A DNA stretch of 64,000 bases from JABDCI01 sp964475835 (GTDB lineage: Bacteria > Verrucomicrobiota > Verrucomicrobiia > JABWAM01): positions 124,001-188,000 of the forward strand of contig CAYYYL010000001.1 of assembly GCA_964475835.1 (NCBI GenBank), given 5' to 3'. The notes beneath the pieces are model-generated. The model was not told the origin of the DNA. It did no database searches and saw only the letters and a list, made by a program, of their open reading frames with translations. Position numbers and translations under genes: made by a program. Of the stretch, positions 35,727 to 44,597 are shown one piece after another (position 1 is the stretch's first letter; every line of letters begins with the position of its first letter).

Positions 35727-35754
35727 GGGGGGAGGGGTTGGGGGAGGTATTTCC
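35727..35754. repeat. Half copy of the dispersed inverted repeat
   Basis: GGAGGGGTTGGGGGAGGTAT matches the right arm of the 25241-25333 element (GGAGGGGCTGGGGGAGGTAT) at 19 of 20 positions. The opposite arm is missing, so only a fragment remains, between cysE and the response-regulator gene. Confidence 0.75.
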
Positions 35755-35867
35755 GGAGATGCTGCAGCGCTGCTACAGGGCCGTGTTTCATGAGTTTCAG
35801 TCGAAGCAACGTGATCGTTGTCATTTTTTCTGCAGCCTGTTAGGGTATGCGCGCGGACGGATAGCTT

Positions 35868-36263
35868 ATGAATATTCTGATCGTCGAGGACAACCGGGAC
35901 GTGCGGGAGTTTTTTTACGAAATGGTGAACAACATCGGGCGTCACGAAATCAGCATTCTCACGAATGGTCGCAATGCTTTAAGTGTGCTCGCGGATCCGG
36001 ACCACGGTTTTGACCTCGTCCTTCTGGACATCGAGATGCCGCGTATGAGCGGAAGCAAGGTGGTGGATATGATCCACGACCGGGTGCGCGTCAATTTTGT
36101 GGTCATCACGGGGACGCCTTACGAGCTTCCCCAGCTTCCGGAAAGCATCAAGGTGTTGCGCAAGCCGATTGAGTATGAAGACCTCGAAGCGATCATTTCC
36201 GAGACGGAGCAGGCTTTGACCCAACAGCCCCCAACGCCCGATGGCGCGGGGTCCCAGGGTTGA
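35868..36263 (+). CDS. Stand-alone response regulator receiver protein
   Basis: A 131-residue CheY-like receiver with no output domain. Acidic pocket residues E7-D8, the phosphorylated Asp54 in LVLLDIEMPRM, the Thr in VVITGTPYE and the Lys in VLRKPIEYEDLEAI are all present, so phosphorylation should work. A Gln/Pro-rich tail follows (ALTQQPPTPDGAG). No histidine kinase lies nearby, so its partner is unknown. It converges on tsaD. Confidence 0.88.
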   Translation: MNILIVEDNRDVREFFYEMVNNIGRHEISILTNGRNALSVLADPDHGFDLVLLDIEMPRMSGSKVVDMIHDRVRVNFVVITGTPYELPQLPESIKVLRKPIEYEDLEAIISETEQALTQQPPTPDGAGSQG

Positions 36264-36267
36264 CTGT

Positions 36268-37269
36268 TCAGATGGATAATGCCCAGTCGGGGGCAATATC
36301 CCAGTTTGTGGCGGGGTGGGTGTTGTGCTGAAACTTCCGGGCAGCCAGGAGGGCGATCATGGCGGCGTTGTCCGTGCAGAGTACGCGTTCCGCGAAGGTG
36401 CAGACGAGTTTTTCCTCCCGGCACCGACGTTCCAATTCGCTCCGCAGGAAGCCGTTGCATGCGACACCGCCGGAGACCTCAATGCGCCGGCATCCTGTCT
36501 TTTTTGCCGCCCGGATGGACTTCTCCACAAGAACCTCGACCACAGCGCTCTGAAAGCTGGCGCAAAGGTCGGCGACGATCCCCGGGGTGAGGGGTTCGAT
36601 CCGTGTCACCTCGCGTCGCAGGGCCGTTTTCAATCCGCTGAAACTGAAATTCCAATCCCCGGAGTCCAGCATGGGACGGGGGAAATCAAAGGCTTTTGGA
36701 TTTCCTTCACGGGCCTGTTTTTCGATCTGGGGTCCCCCGGGATATCCCAGGCCGATGCGTTGGGCTGCCTTGTCAAAGGCTTCGCCGGCGGCATCGTCCA
36801 CCGTCTGCCCAAGAACCGTGTGATCTCCAAAGCGTTTCACTTCAACAAGCATCGTGTGTCCGCCCGAAACCACCAGGGCGATGAAAGGGTCGTTTTCAAA
36901 CGATGGGGAGTAGAGGTGCGCCTCCATGTGGTGGATGGGGATCAAGGGTTTGCCCCATCGGAGGGCAAGACCCCGTGCGGTGGAAACCCCCACCAGCAGG
37001 GCGCTGGGCAGCCCAGGGCCACGGGTCACGGCAACGGCGTCGAGATCGGTGGGAAGAACCTTGGCGCGAGCGAAAGCCTCCTGAATCACGGCATCGATGA
37101 GCTTTAAATGCTGTCGTGAGGCGATTTCCGGGACGACACCCCCATACACAGCGTGAAGTTTTACCTGGGAGGAGACGACGTTGGAGAGTGTTTTATTTCC
37201 CTTTACGACGGCAGCCGACGTTTCATCGCAGGATGTTTCAATTCCCAGGACGCAAAGTTCTGCAGACAT
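36268..37269 (-). CDS. tsaD: tRNA N6-threonylcarbamoyladenosine transferase
   Basis: A 333-residue enzyme that puts the threonylcarbamoyl group on A37 of ANN-decoding tRNAs, together with TsaB and TsaE. GIETSCDETSAAVV opens the ASKHA fold. The metal ligands lie in HHMEAH (about 113-118), VSGGHTMLV follows, and AVEVL-type helices and SGGVACNGFLR complete the pattern. It is the last gene of the long minus-strand array, seven bases after the protease gene. Confidence 0.95.
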   Translation of the reverse strand: MSAELCVLGIETSCDETSAAVVKGNKTLSNVVSSQVKLHAVYGGVVPEIASRQHLKLIDAVIQEAFARAKVLPTDLDAVAVTRGPGLPSALLVGVSTARGLALRWGKPLIPIHHMEAHLYSPSFENDPFIALVVSGGHTMLVEVKRFGDHTVLGQTVDDAAGEAFDKAAQRIGLGYPGGPQIEKQAREGNPKAFDFPRPMLDSGDWNFSFSGLKTALRREVTRIEPLTPGIVADLCASFQSAVVEVLVEKSIRAAKKTGCRRIEVSGGVACNGFLRSELERRCREEKLVCTFAERVLCTDNAAMIALLAARKFQHNTHPATNWDIAPDWALSI

Positions 37270-37275
37270 GATCGT

Positions 37276-38625
37276 TTACGCCTTGGGTGTGGGAGGGGAT
37301 GCGTGATCCGCCTTGCGCTCCAGGAAAATCGTAATGCCCTTAAGCAGATCGACGGCGCGGTCCAGCTGATCATCATGGACTTCCTTCTTCTCATCCTTGT
37401 CGCCCGGAAGCGCATCCTTGGATTTCGGATCCTTCTCACCCACGGCGTCCAGGGCCGCCTGACTTCGTTGGATCAGAATCTTGTTCCAATCCTCCTCGTT
37501 GAGGGGAACGCTGATGTCGGGCGTCACGCCGTGTTCATGAATGACCTTGTGGCTGGGGGTGTAGTACTTGGCGGTGGTAAGCCGGATCGCGGAACCATCC
37601 CGTAAAGGGAGCACGCTCTGAACGGAACCTTTTCCGAAGCTGGTTTCCCCCACAATGATGGCCCGCTTGGTATCTTGAAGGGCGCCGGCCACGATTTCCG
37701 AACCGCTCGCACTGCCTTCATTGACGAGAACCGCGATGGGATAGCGCGGGTGGGGCTGTCCATTACGCACCCGGTAAAGATTTTTCTGTGCGGGATCACG
37801 TCCTTCCGTCGAGACCACGAGTTCACCCTTGGGAAGGAACTTGCCTGCCACATCGACGGCGGATTCGAGGAGGCCGCCGGGATTGTTTCGCAGATCCAGC
37901 ACGAGACCCTCCATTCCCTCCTTTTCAAGTTTCAACAGGGCTTTTTCAAATTCCTCGGAAGTGGGTTCGTTGAATTGCGTGATTCGGATGTAACCGATCT
38001 TGTCGCTGAGGATGCGTGAGTCCTTGACGCTCTCCACCTTGATAATCGCGCGCTGGATGGTGAGGTCCTTCACTTCGCGTGATTTGGGGTGAAGGATCGT
38101 GAGCGTCACCTTGGTGTCGGGCGTGCCGCGCAGCTGTTTGACGGCATCCGAGAGCGAAAGTTTTTCCGTCGATTTTCCTTCGATGCGGATGATCTTGTCA
38201 CCGGGTAGAAGTCCCGCCTTGAATCCAGGCGTATCCTCCATGGGGGAGATGACGGTGAGGATGCCGTCCTTCATTCCGATGACGACGCCGATGCCCCCAA
38301 ACTGCCCCCGGGTCTCCTGATTGATCTCATCGTAGCTGGCCGGTTCCATGAACTGGCTGTGGGGATCGAGACCATTGAGCATGCCTTTGAGCGCGCTGTA
38401 GGTCAGATCCTGGTAGGAAAGCTTTTCGCCATCGACGTAGTCCTTCCGGACGATTTCCATCACGCTGGTCAGAAGCTCGATGTTCTTGTAGGCCGCATCG
38501 CGTTCCTTGTCCTTGTCTTTCTCCTTCTCCTCGTTGGCGCCAAAGGTGGAACCGATTTGAAGACCGAGAAAGAGATTCGACATCAGGACGATGACGAACA
38601 GAATGAGGGGAAGCCGCCGTTTCAT
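37276..38625 (-). CDS. S41 carboxyl-terminal processing protease (CtpA-like)
   Basis: A 449-residue periplasmic serine protease. The N-terminal membrane segment (LILFVIVLMSNLFLGLQIG) acts as a signal anchor. A highly charged linker (EEKEKDKDKERD) follows, then a PDZ domain (about 108-195, with GIGVVIG and LLPGDKIIRIEG), then the protease core with Ser307 in GSASGSE and Lys332 in SFGKGSVQ, spaced 25 apart as in Tsp. The C-terminal 70 residues are charged. Such proteases trim envelope proteins or act in quality control. It lies between UDP-glucuronate decarboxylase and tsaD in the same array. Confidence 0.92.
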   Translation of the reverse strand: MKRRLPLILFVIVLMSNLFLGLQIGSTFGANEEKEKDKDKERDAAYKNIELLTSVMEIVRKDYVDGEKLSYQDLTYSALKGMLNGLDPHSQFMEPASYDEINQETRGQFGGIGVVIGMKDGILTVISPMEDTPGFKAGLLPGDKIIRIEGKSTEKLSLSDAVKQLRGTPDTKVTLTILHPKSREVKDLTIQRAIIKVESVKDSRILSDKIGYIRITQFNEPTSEEFEKALLKLEKEGMEGLVLDLRNNPGGLLESAVDVAGKFLPKGELVVSTEGRDPAQKNLYRVRNGQPHPRYPIAVLVNEGSASGSEIVAGALQDTKRAIIVGETSFGKGSVQSVLPLRDGSAIRLTTAKYYTPSHKVIHEHGVTPDISVPLNEEDWNKILIQRSQAALDAVGEKDPKSKDALPGDKDEKKEVHDDQLDRAVDLLKGITIFLERKADHASPPTPKA

Positions 38626-38642
38626 GCGAAAAAAGATAAATC

Positions 38643-39614
38643 CTAGCGGCTGGTTGTCGAATCAATTCTATTGCGAAAGTAGTCGATGGTCTTCTGAAGC
38701 CCTTCTTTCAGAGCGACCTTGGGTTCCCAGCCGAGAAGATTCCGGGCACGGGTGATGTCGGGACGTCGTTGTTTCGGATCGTCCACGGGAAGGGGTTTGT
38801 AGTCGATGGTGCTCTTGCTCCCCACGATGTCACGAATGAGTTCCGCGAATTCCTTGACGGTGAGTTCCGTCGGATTGCCGATGTTGATGGGGCCATGTTC
38901 CTCGGAGGTAGCCAGTCGGTAGATGCCATCAATGAGATCGCTGCAGTAGCAGAAACTGCGAGTCTGGGAACCATCACCAAACACGGATAGTGGCTCACCT
39001 TTCAGCGCCTGCCCGATGAAAGCCGGGACGACGCGCCCATCGCGAAGCCGCATGCGGGGACCGTAGGTGTTGAAAATGCGAACAATCTTGGTGTCGACTC
39101 CGTGGTAGCGGTGGTACGCGAAGGTGATGGCCTCGGCGAAACGTTTGGCTTCATCGTAAACTCCGCGGGGACCGATGGGGTTGACGTTACCCCAATAGTC
39201 CTCCGTCTGGGGATGGATGAGGGGATCCCCGTACACCTCTGAAGTCGACGCGAGGATAAAGCGGGCTTTTTTTGCACGGGCGAGACCGAGTGCCTTGTGG
39301 GTGCCAAGGGAACCCACCTTCAAGGTCTGAATCGGCAACTCCAGATAGTCGATGGGGCTCGCGGGGGAGGCAAAATGAAAGATGAAGTTGATGGGGCCCG
39401 GGTAAAAGAGGAATTCGGTGACATCCTGTTTGATGAAGCGAAACCGGTCGTGCCCAGTCAGATGGGCGATGTTCTCAGGGTTGCCCGTGATGAGATTGTC
39501 GAGCGCAACCACGTAGTGGCCTTCCGCCAGGAGGCGGTCACAGAGGTGGGAACCCAGGAAGCCGGCGCCGCCGGTCACGAGGGTTACAGGTCCTTGGTAA
39601 GAGGGATCAATCAT
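38643..39614 (-). CDS. UDP-glucuronate decarboxylase-like SDR
   Basis: A 323-residue extended SDR enzyme. VTGGAGFLGSHLCDRLL is the NAD-binding loop; FHFASPASPIDY, STSEVYGDP and GVYDEAKRFAE (with the Tyr-x3-Lys pair) and FNTYGPRMRLRDGRVVP are strongly characteristic of UXS enzymes, which turn UDP-glucuronate into UDP-xylose. It probably supplies UDP-xylose for the glycan assembled by neighbouring enzymes. It is in the same minus-strand array as the sugar transferase, 27 bases downstream of it. Confidence 0.88.
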   Translation of the reverse strand: MIDPSYQGPVTLVTGGAGFLGSHLCDRLLAEGHYVVALDNLITGNPENIAHLTGHDRFRFIKQDVTEFLFYPGPINFIFHFASPASPIDYLELPIQTLKVGSLGTHKALGLARAKKARFILASTSEVYGDPLIHPQTEDYWGNVNPIGPRGVYDEAKRFAEAITFAYHRYHGVDTKIVRIFNTYGPRMRLRDGRVVPAFIGQALKGEPLSVFGDGSQTRSFCYCSDLIDGIYRLATSEEHGPINIGNPTELTVKEFAELIRDIVGSKSTIDYKPLPVDDPKQRRPDITRARNLLGWEPKVALKEGLQKTIDYFRNRIDSTTSR

Positions 39615-39641
39615 ACATCCATGTTGTTTCTGAAAGGCTTT

Positions 39642-41036
39642 TTATCGAGCTCCGAATCCGGTTAATACCACAGGAATTGTTCGGATCAATATCCTGAGGT
39701 CCATCCAAAAACTCCAGTTATCCACATATTCGAGGTCAAGGCGAACCCATTCCTCGAAATTGTGAATCCGACTCCTTCCTTCAATCTGCCAGTAACACGT
39801 CAGACCGGGCTTGACGCTCAGCCGCCGCCGGTGAGCCCAGTCATGAATCTTCTCGGTTTCGTAAACTGGAAGGGGACGGGGGCCTACCAGACTCATGTCC
39901 CCCATCAACACATTCCAAAGTTGGGGAAGTTCATCAAGGCTCGTGCGGCGGAGAAAGGTTCCAAAACGCGTCACCCGCGGATCCTTCTTCAATTTGAAAA
40001 CCGGTCCACTCATTTCATTAAAGGCTTCGAGCTCCGCCTGGAGCATTTCCGCATTGGAGGTCATGGAGCGGAATTTAAACATCCGGAACACCCGGCCGTG
40101 GCGTCCGCTGCGGGGTTGGACAAACAGGACGGGCCCGGGGGATTCCAGACGGATCACCAGGGCGATCAAGGCCATCAAGGGCAGAAGCAGCACCATTCCG
40201 GAAAAAGCGATCACCACGTCGAGGGTCCGCTTCGCCACCACCTGCCACCCCGGAAGATCGCGCGATGCGAACACCAGAACGGGAAGCGACTGGAAATTTT
40301 CGAAGACGGGAGGTGAGAGATTCGATTGCAAATGGTCCGCGATGATCCAGGCTTCCACCCCCTCCATCTCACAAACATGAATCGCCTTCTGAATCTCCTC
40401 AAAGGCGGTGTGGGGGACGCTGAAAATCACGCTGGTGATGGGGGCGCGGTGCAACCATTCCGCGACATCCTGCTCGAGTTGATCCAGTCGGCTGATGGTG
40501 CCAAGCACGCTCATTCGAATCTCCCTCTGAGACTCGATCCGTCGCCTGAATTGGTCGATGGAGGAGGGCTCTCCCACGAGCAGAACTCCCGGAGGGGCCT
40601 TCCGTCCATGAAAGTAGAAATCGAAGAGGGTTTGAGAGGCGATGTGACGAATCCCGATCAATCCAAAGGCGAAGAAGGCGAAGAGCAGCACCACTCCGCG
40701 GGCCAGGTCGCCAAGGCGGAGGACGTAGATGAGGAACGTCATCAGCACGACGATCCAAAAGAGCCCCTGGGCCAGGCGAATCAGAAAATCTCGATGCTGA
40801 TGAAGGAGGGAGAATCGGTAGATCTTGCGGGCATCGAGGATGAAGGGACCCACTCCGAGCACGAAAACGAAGAGGGGATAGAACGCCTGAATGGGTCGGA
40901 TGGAAGGGAAGCTGGTGGAATCCCATTGGGCAGCCCCGGCCCGAAAGGCGTGGGCACCATACAGGGCAAGTCCCAGAAGGAACGCATCCATGAGACGGGA
41001 AGCGAAGGTTCTGAGTTGTTGTTGTTGGTGAAGCAT
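39642..41036 (-). CDS. Polyprenyl-phosphate sugar-1-phosphate transferase
   Basis: A 464-residue membrane enzyme that starts glycan synthesis by transferring a sugar-1-phosphate from a nucleotide donor to undecaprenyl phosphate. The N-terminal half has about four membrane helices and a Rossmann-like region. A further helix (FSGMVLLLPLMALIALVIRL) precedes the catalytic domain, with the family motifs VFRMFKFRSM, KKDPRVTRFGTFLRRTSLDE and LPQLWNVLMGDMSLVGPRP, and KPGLTCYWQIEGRS near the C-terminus. The donor sugar cannot be deduced. It sits directly downstream of epsI, in the order seen in exosortase-linked exopolysaccharide loci. Confidence 0.9.
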   Translation of the reverse strand: MLHQQQQLRTFASRLMDAFLLGLALYGAHAFRAGAAQWDSTSFPSIRPIQAFYPLFVFVLGVGPFILDARKIYRFSLLHQHRDFLIRLAQGLFWIVVLMTFLIYVLRLGDLARGVVLLFAFFAFGLIGIRHIASQTLFDFYFHGRKAPPGVLLVGEPSSIDQFRRRIESQREIRMSVLGTISRLDQLEQDVAEWLHRAPITSVIFSVPHTAFEEIQKAIHVCEMEGVEAWIIADHLQSNLSPPVFENFQSLPVLVFASRDLPGWQVVAKRTLDVVIAFSGMVLLLPLMALIALVIRLESPGPVLFVQPRSGRHGRVFRMFKFRSMTSNAEMLQAELEAFNEMSGPVFKLKKDPRVTRFGTFLRRTSLDELPQLWNVLMGDMSLVGPRPLPVYETEKIHDWAHRRRLSVKPGLTCYWQIEGRSRIHNFEEWVRLDLEYVDNWSFWMDLRILIRTIPVVLTGFGAR

Positions 41037-41045
41037 ATCCCAAGA

Positions 41046-41741
41046 TCAGTCGGTCACCTTCTGGAACGTGGGGACGGCCTGCTTCATGAAATCGGTCACC
41101 GTCTGCTCCAGCTCCTTTTCCCGGCCGGGTGGCACCGCCAAGTTCACGGTCACATAACCCCAGCGATGATGCACGTTCAAAAAAATACGATCCCAGGCGG
41201 TCCAAAGCACTCGACTCAGGTGCCGCGGGGTCAGACGATCCTTTCCCACAAACCAGTAGATGTACCAGTTTCGCATATGCAGTTTCTGTTGCTGGGGTTG
41301 CGGGATGTCGCGCGTGATGGTCAAGCGCATGGTCCGGAGGGAATAAGGATGCGGTTGATCCATCGGAACGGTGAAAAGCTCCCCCTGGGCCAGGGTCCAT
41401 CCCTGGCCGACCAGACAGGCTTCCGCGGCGTGGATGGTGGACCGGTCCCGGCCGCTCAGAACGATGCCGAGAAAAATTTCATGTCCATCCGGATGACGAT
41501 AGAGCCTTCGGGCGAATTCAGTGTCGATCCCGAGATATTCCCGTTCGATGGGCTGGACCGGTACGGGCTCTCCCATCCAGTCGCCAATGCGGGACGGGAG
41601 ATTCATGGAGAGCCCGGCAACTGCTTCTGTGGAGACATCCGTGGTCTTCCAGATCACGACGTATGAGAGGACGAGGAGGAGAAACAAAATCCCGTGCGGC
41701 CGGAGAGAAGTTGCGCCTTTGTTGGACGGGGTGGAAATCAT
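41046..41741 (-). CDS. epsI: Exosortase-associated protein EpsI
   Basis: A 231-residue protein with an N-terminal membrane helix (ILFLLLVLSYVVIWKT) and an extracytoplasmic domain carrying the EpsI/DUF3485 pattern: LPSRIGDWMGEPV, EYLGIDTEFARRLYRH, and the conserved HAAEACLVGQGW region. YIYWFVGKDRLTPRHLSRVLW fits the later family motif. EpsI proteins are encoded with, or fused to, exosortases and are thought to assist them or the linked polysaccharide machinery. Its ATG overlaps the exosortase stop (ATGA), so translation is coupled. Confidence 0.88.
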   Translation of the reverse strand: MISTPSNKGATSLRPHGILFLLLVLSYVVIWKTTDVSTEAVAGLSMNLPSRIGDWMGEPVPVQPIEREYLGIDTEFARRLYRHPDGHEIFLGIVLSGRDRSTIHAAEACLVGQGWTLAQGELFTVPMDQPHPYSLRTMRLTITRDIPQPQQQKLHMRNWYIYWFVGKDRLTPRHLSRVLWTAWDRIFLNVHHRWGYVTVNLAVPPGREKELEQTVTDFMKQAVPTFQKVTD

Positions 41742-42703
41742 GAATGGTTACGGACTTTGGGCAGATGGGATTCCAGATAGGAACAGAGAAAGAATAAGAG
41801 CACGATGACGACGACGTAGCTGACCCACCCGAGGTATTCATGGGCCCAGTTTCCTCCGGACTGTCCCCCAATCTGGGCCCAGAGGATGATCAGCATCAGA
41901 CGGGCGACATTGGCAATAATGGCCAGGGGAATGCTCGCGATGAAGACGGTGGCTTTTTTCCAGAACCGGTCCTGGGTCAGGTACCCCGCAAGGATGGAGA
42001 TCATCACCATGCTGGTCAGCGAACGGATCCCGCCACAGGCCGGCGCGATGTCGTATTCGAACGTTCGTGCCAGATTGTGGATGCGGGTCCCCTCCCGGAT
42101 CACCTCGATCCCAATGAGATGACTGAGGGAGGCCGAGAGCTTGGTCACCCCCATGCGCAGGGGAAACGCGACCATGGTTTCGAGAAAGTTCATCGGAATC
42201 ATGAACACCAGAAAGGAGAAGGGGAACATCATCTCCCGCGCCCGGGGCCAACCCTGAAACAGCCAGACCATGCTCCAGAGCAGGAGAATGAATGCGAGCA
42301 CGCTCAGCCGCGGAATCTGTCCGCGCATGCCCATCCAGTGAACGATCAAGGCGAGAACGATGGGGACGAAGGCTCGCATGTCGGGAACCGCGGGCCAGCG
42401 CAGAATTTCGCGGCGTCTCCAGATCAAAAGGAAACCCACAATCCATGGCACGAATTTTCCCTGGGCAGCGTCGATCACTTGATCGTGCCACGCCTTCCAG
42501 AGCCACGAAAAAAGGGAGGTCCCGAATTTGGAAGCCCAAACGCTGGCACCTTCCTTTTCGAAGAGAACCCACGTCCCCAGGAGAATCAGACAGGTCATCC
42601 AGAAGGTTGGCCGGCGCAGCCGCTCCCGGGGGGCTGCTATGGTGAAAAGGTCCGATAGAGTGGTGGAAATATCGGATGAAAGGGATGACCGAAACGGACT
42701 CAT
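41738..42703 (-). CDS. Exosortase
   Basis: A 321-residue polytopic membrane transpeptidase, the bacterial counterpart of archaeosortase, which cleaves and anchors proteins ending in PEP-CTERM-type signals. The three catalytic residues are visible: Cys223 in APACGGIRSL, Arg268 in IIANVARLMLI and His288 in NWAHEYLGW. About eight membrane helices are seen. The start is the ATG at 42703, overlapping the stop of the GDP-fucose synthase-like gene (ATGA); a longer frame to 42790 would run into that gene. No PEP-CTERM substrate is fully contained in the window. Confidence 0.92.
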   Translation of the reverse strand: MSPFRSSLSSDISTTLSDLFTIAAPRERLRRPTFWMTCLILLGTWVLFEKEGASVWASKFGTSLFSWLWKAWHDQVIDAAQGKFVPWIVGFLLIWRRREILRWPAVPDMRAFVPIVLALIVHWMGMRGQIPRLSVLAFILLLWSMVWLFQGWPRAREMMFPFSFLVFMIPMNFLETMVAFPLRMGVTKLSASLSHLIGIEVIREGTRIHNLARTFEYDIAPACGGIRSLTSMVMISILAGYLTQDRFWKKATVFIASIPLAIIANVARLMLIILWAQIGGQSGGNWAHEYLGWVSYVVVIVLLFFLCSYLESHLPKVRNHS

Positions 42704-43671
42704 TCTCGGAGGTCGGCTTCCGCCTTGTGGTCGGTGTACCATTGAATGGTTCGTTTCAGTCCCTCCCGCAGGGAAAGGGCCGGTTTCCATCCAAGCATCG
42801 CATGCATGCGTTCGACGTCCAGCACCTTCATCATCTGTCCATCCGGCTTTTCACGGTTCCAACGCAAGTTGCCGCGGTAATCCGTGAGTTCCTGGACGAC
42901 CTCCACCAGTTCGTGGATGCTCGTGCCCACACCCGTGCCCAGATTCAGGGGCGTGGTGTCGTAGTACTTTTCCGTGGCGAGAAGAATTCCGGTGGCGCAG
43001 TCCTCGACATAGAGGAATTCCCGCACAGGCTTTCCTGTGCCCCACACTTCGACTTCAGGTGCATTCTGTTGACGGGCTTCGACGAATTTTTTGATCAATG
43101 CGGGCAGAACATGGGCACGGCGGATGTGAAAGGTGTCGCGCGGCCCATAGAGATTCGTGAGAATGAGATGGATGGCGTTGAAATCGAATTCCTTCCGATA
43201 CGCCCAGCCCTGGACGGACATCATCTTCTTGGTCAGTCCATAATTCAACACACTCTCGTGCACGGGCCCGTTCCAAAGATCCGACTCTCTGAGAACGCCG
43301 TCGAGATAGCCCGGGTAGGAACAGGCGGTTCCAATGCTCGTGAATTTCTGCACACCGGCTTTCCGGGCCGCTTCCATCAGGTGGGCCCCCATGACCAGGT
43401 TTTCGTAGAAAATGCGGCCCGGGTGCAGTTGATTGATCCAGATTCCCCCATAGAAGGCGGCGCAATGAATAACAATCTGCGGGCGCGCCACCTCCATCAG
43501 GCGGTGGCACGCATCCGGATGCGTCAGATCGAAATCCTTCTTTCGTGGGATGAACACCCGGGGCGGGGAGGGAATGGCCTCCAGTTGATCCCGGATGAAG
43601 GAGCCGAGGAAACCGGCGCCTCCAGTCACGACGACAGTCTTTCCTTTCCAAAACGCAGGGTCGAGCTTCAT
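42700..43671 (-). CDS. NAD-dependent epimerase, GDP-L-fucose synthase-like
   Basis: A 323-residue extended SDR. VVVTGGAGFLGSFIRDQL binds the nucleotide cofactor. GIWINQLHPGRIFYENLVMG, TACSYPGYLDGVLRESDLW and NYGLTKKM (Tyr-x3-Lys) follow the pattern of GDP-L-fucose synthase, as do NLYGPRDTFHIRRAHVLPAL and VWGTGKPVREFLYVEDCA. It would make GDP-fucose or a similar sugar for surface glycan. No GDP-mannose 4,6-dehydratase lies beside it. It overlaps both neighbours by four bases (ATGA), so it is firmly within the operon. Confidence 0.85.
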   Translation of the reverse strand: MKLDPAFWKGKTVVVTGGAGFLGSFIRDQLEAIPSPPRVFIPRKKDFDLTHPDACHRLMEVARPQIVIHCAAFYGGIWINQLHPGRIFYENLVMGAHLMEAARKAGVQKFTSIGTACSYPGYLDGVLRESDLWNGPVHESVLNYGLTKKMMSVQGWAYRKEFDFNAIHLILTNLYGPRDTFHIRRAHVLPALIKKFVEARQQNAPEVEVWGTGKPVREFLYVEDCATGILLATEKYYDTTPLNLGTGVGTSIHELVEVVQELTDYRGNLRWNREKPDGQMMKVLDVERMHAMLGWKPALSLREGLKRTIQWYTDHKAEADLRE

Positions 43672-44597
43672 ACGTTGGAAAATTCGCTCTGCACTTCGAT
43701 CGCCGACATGGCCGCGATCAATTCATCGATTCCCTCTTCGGCGCTGACCGTAGTGCGAAATCCGAGATCCCGGATTTTGCGGTACGACACTTCGTAGTTG
43801 CGCTGATCCTCGTCCCTGCCGACCTCGGCGAAGTGGAGGTAGTAGCGAAAGCGCTTCTGGATCAGCCGTGCGATCTCCTCCTTGCTGTAGTTCATCTCCT
43901 CGGAACCCACATTGTAGACGTGATCCTTCATTTTTCGGAGATGATTCATGGCAAAGAGAAAGCTTCGGGACATGTCCCGAACATGGATGAAGGTGCGTTT
44001 GAAATGTTTTTCGTACACGATGAGATTGCGCTCCTTCACCGCACGGTAGACGAAATCATTGATCATCAGATCGAGGCGCAGACGGTTCGAGACACCAAAC
44101 GCGGTCGCAAATCGGAAGATCACTGCGTTCCCTGCATCGAGAAACACCTTTTCCGCCTCCGTTTTGGTTCTTCCGTAATCGGTGAGGGGATTCAGGGGGG
44201 TGTCCTCAAGGCAATACTCTCCGATGATTGCACCGTAGTTGCTGCCCGTGGAGGCGAAGAGGATGGGCTGCCGTTTGGAGCGCGCGCGATTCAGGGTGCG
44301 GGAGCCCCCCACATTCACTTCGTGAGCCAGGCGGGAGTCTTTTTTGCATGCGGGATATCCCACAATTGCAGCGAGGTGAATGATGAGGTTGATGTCCTTC
44401 ACTGCCTTGCGGACGGTTTTGGGGTCACGGATGTCGCCCTTGACGAACTCGAAATGATTAAACCCGAAACATGGCAGCATGCCGCGACCTCCAAACATCA
44501 GGGAATCGAGGACGCGCACACGGTGTCCCTGACGTAGAAGCGAGGGCACAAGATCGCAGCCCACGTAGCCGGCACCGCCTGTGACGAGAATGTTCAT
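43668..44597 (-). CDS. NAD-dependent epimerase/dehydratase
   Basis: A 309-residue extended SDR starting MNILVTGGAGYVGCDLVPSL. HLAAIVGYPACKKDS and FASTGSNYGAI with DYGRTKTEAE (Tyr-x3-Lys) give the catalytic region; HVRDMSRSFLFAMNH and VYNVGSEEMNYSKEEIARLI are typical of the sugar-binding half. The substrate is an NDP-sugar that I cannot specify. An upstream ATG-like start (44618) would overlap the previous gene more than the ATGA four-base overlap, so 44597 is preferred. Confidence 0.82.
   Translation of the reverse strand: MNILVTGGAGYVGCDLVPSLLRQGHRVRVLDSLMFGGRGMLPCFGFNHFEFVKGDIRDPKTVRKAVKDINLIIHLAAIVGYPACKKDSRLAHEVNVGGSRTLNRARSKRQPILFASTGSNYGAIIGEYCLEDTPLNPLTDYGRTKTEAEKVFLDAGNAVIFRFATAFGVSNRLRLDLMINDFVYRAVKERNLIVYEKHFKRTFIHVRDMSRSFLFAMNHLRKMKDHVYNVGSEEMNYSKEEIARLIQKRFRYYLHFAEVGRDEDQRNYEVSYRKIRDLGFRTTVSAEEGIDELIAAMSAIEVQSEFSNV

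Noticed and set aside
40326..41666. 446-codon plus-strand open frame
   Set aside because: Antisense to the sugar transferase and epsI genes; His/Gln-rich composition typical of reversed coding sequence.
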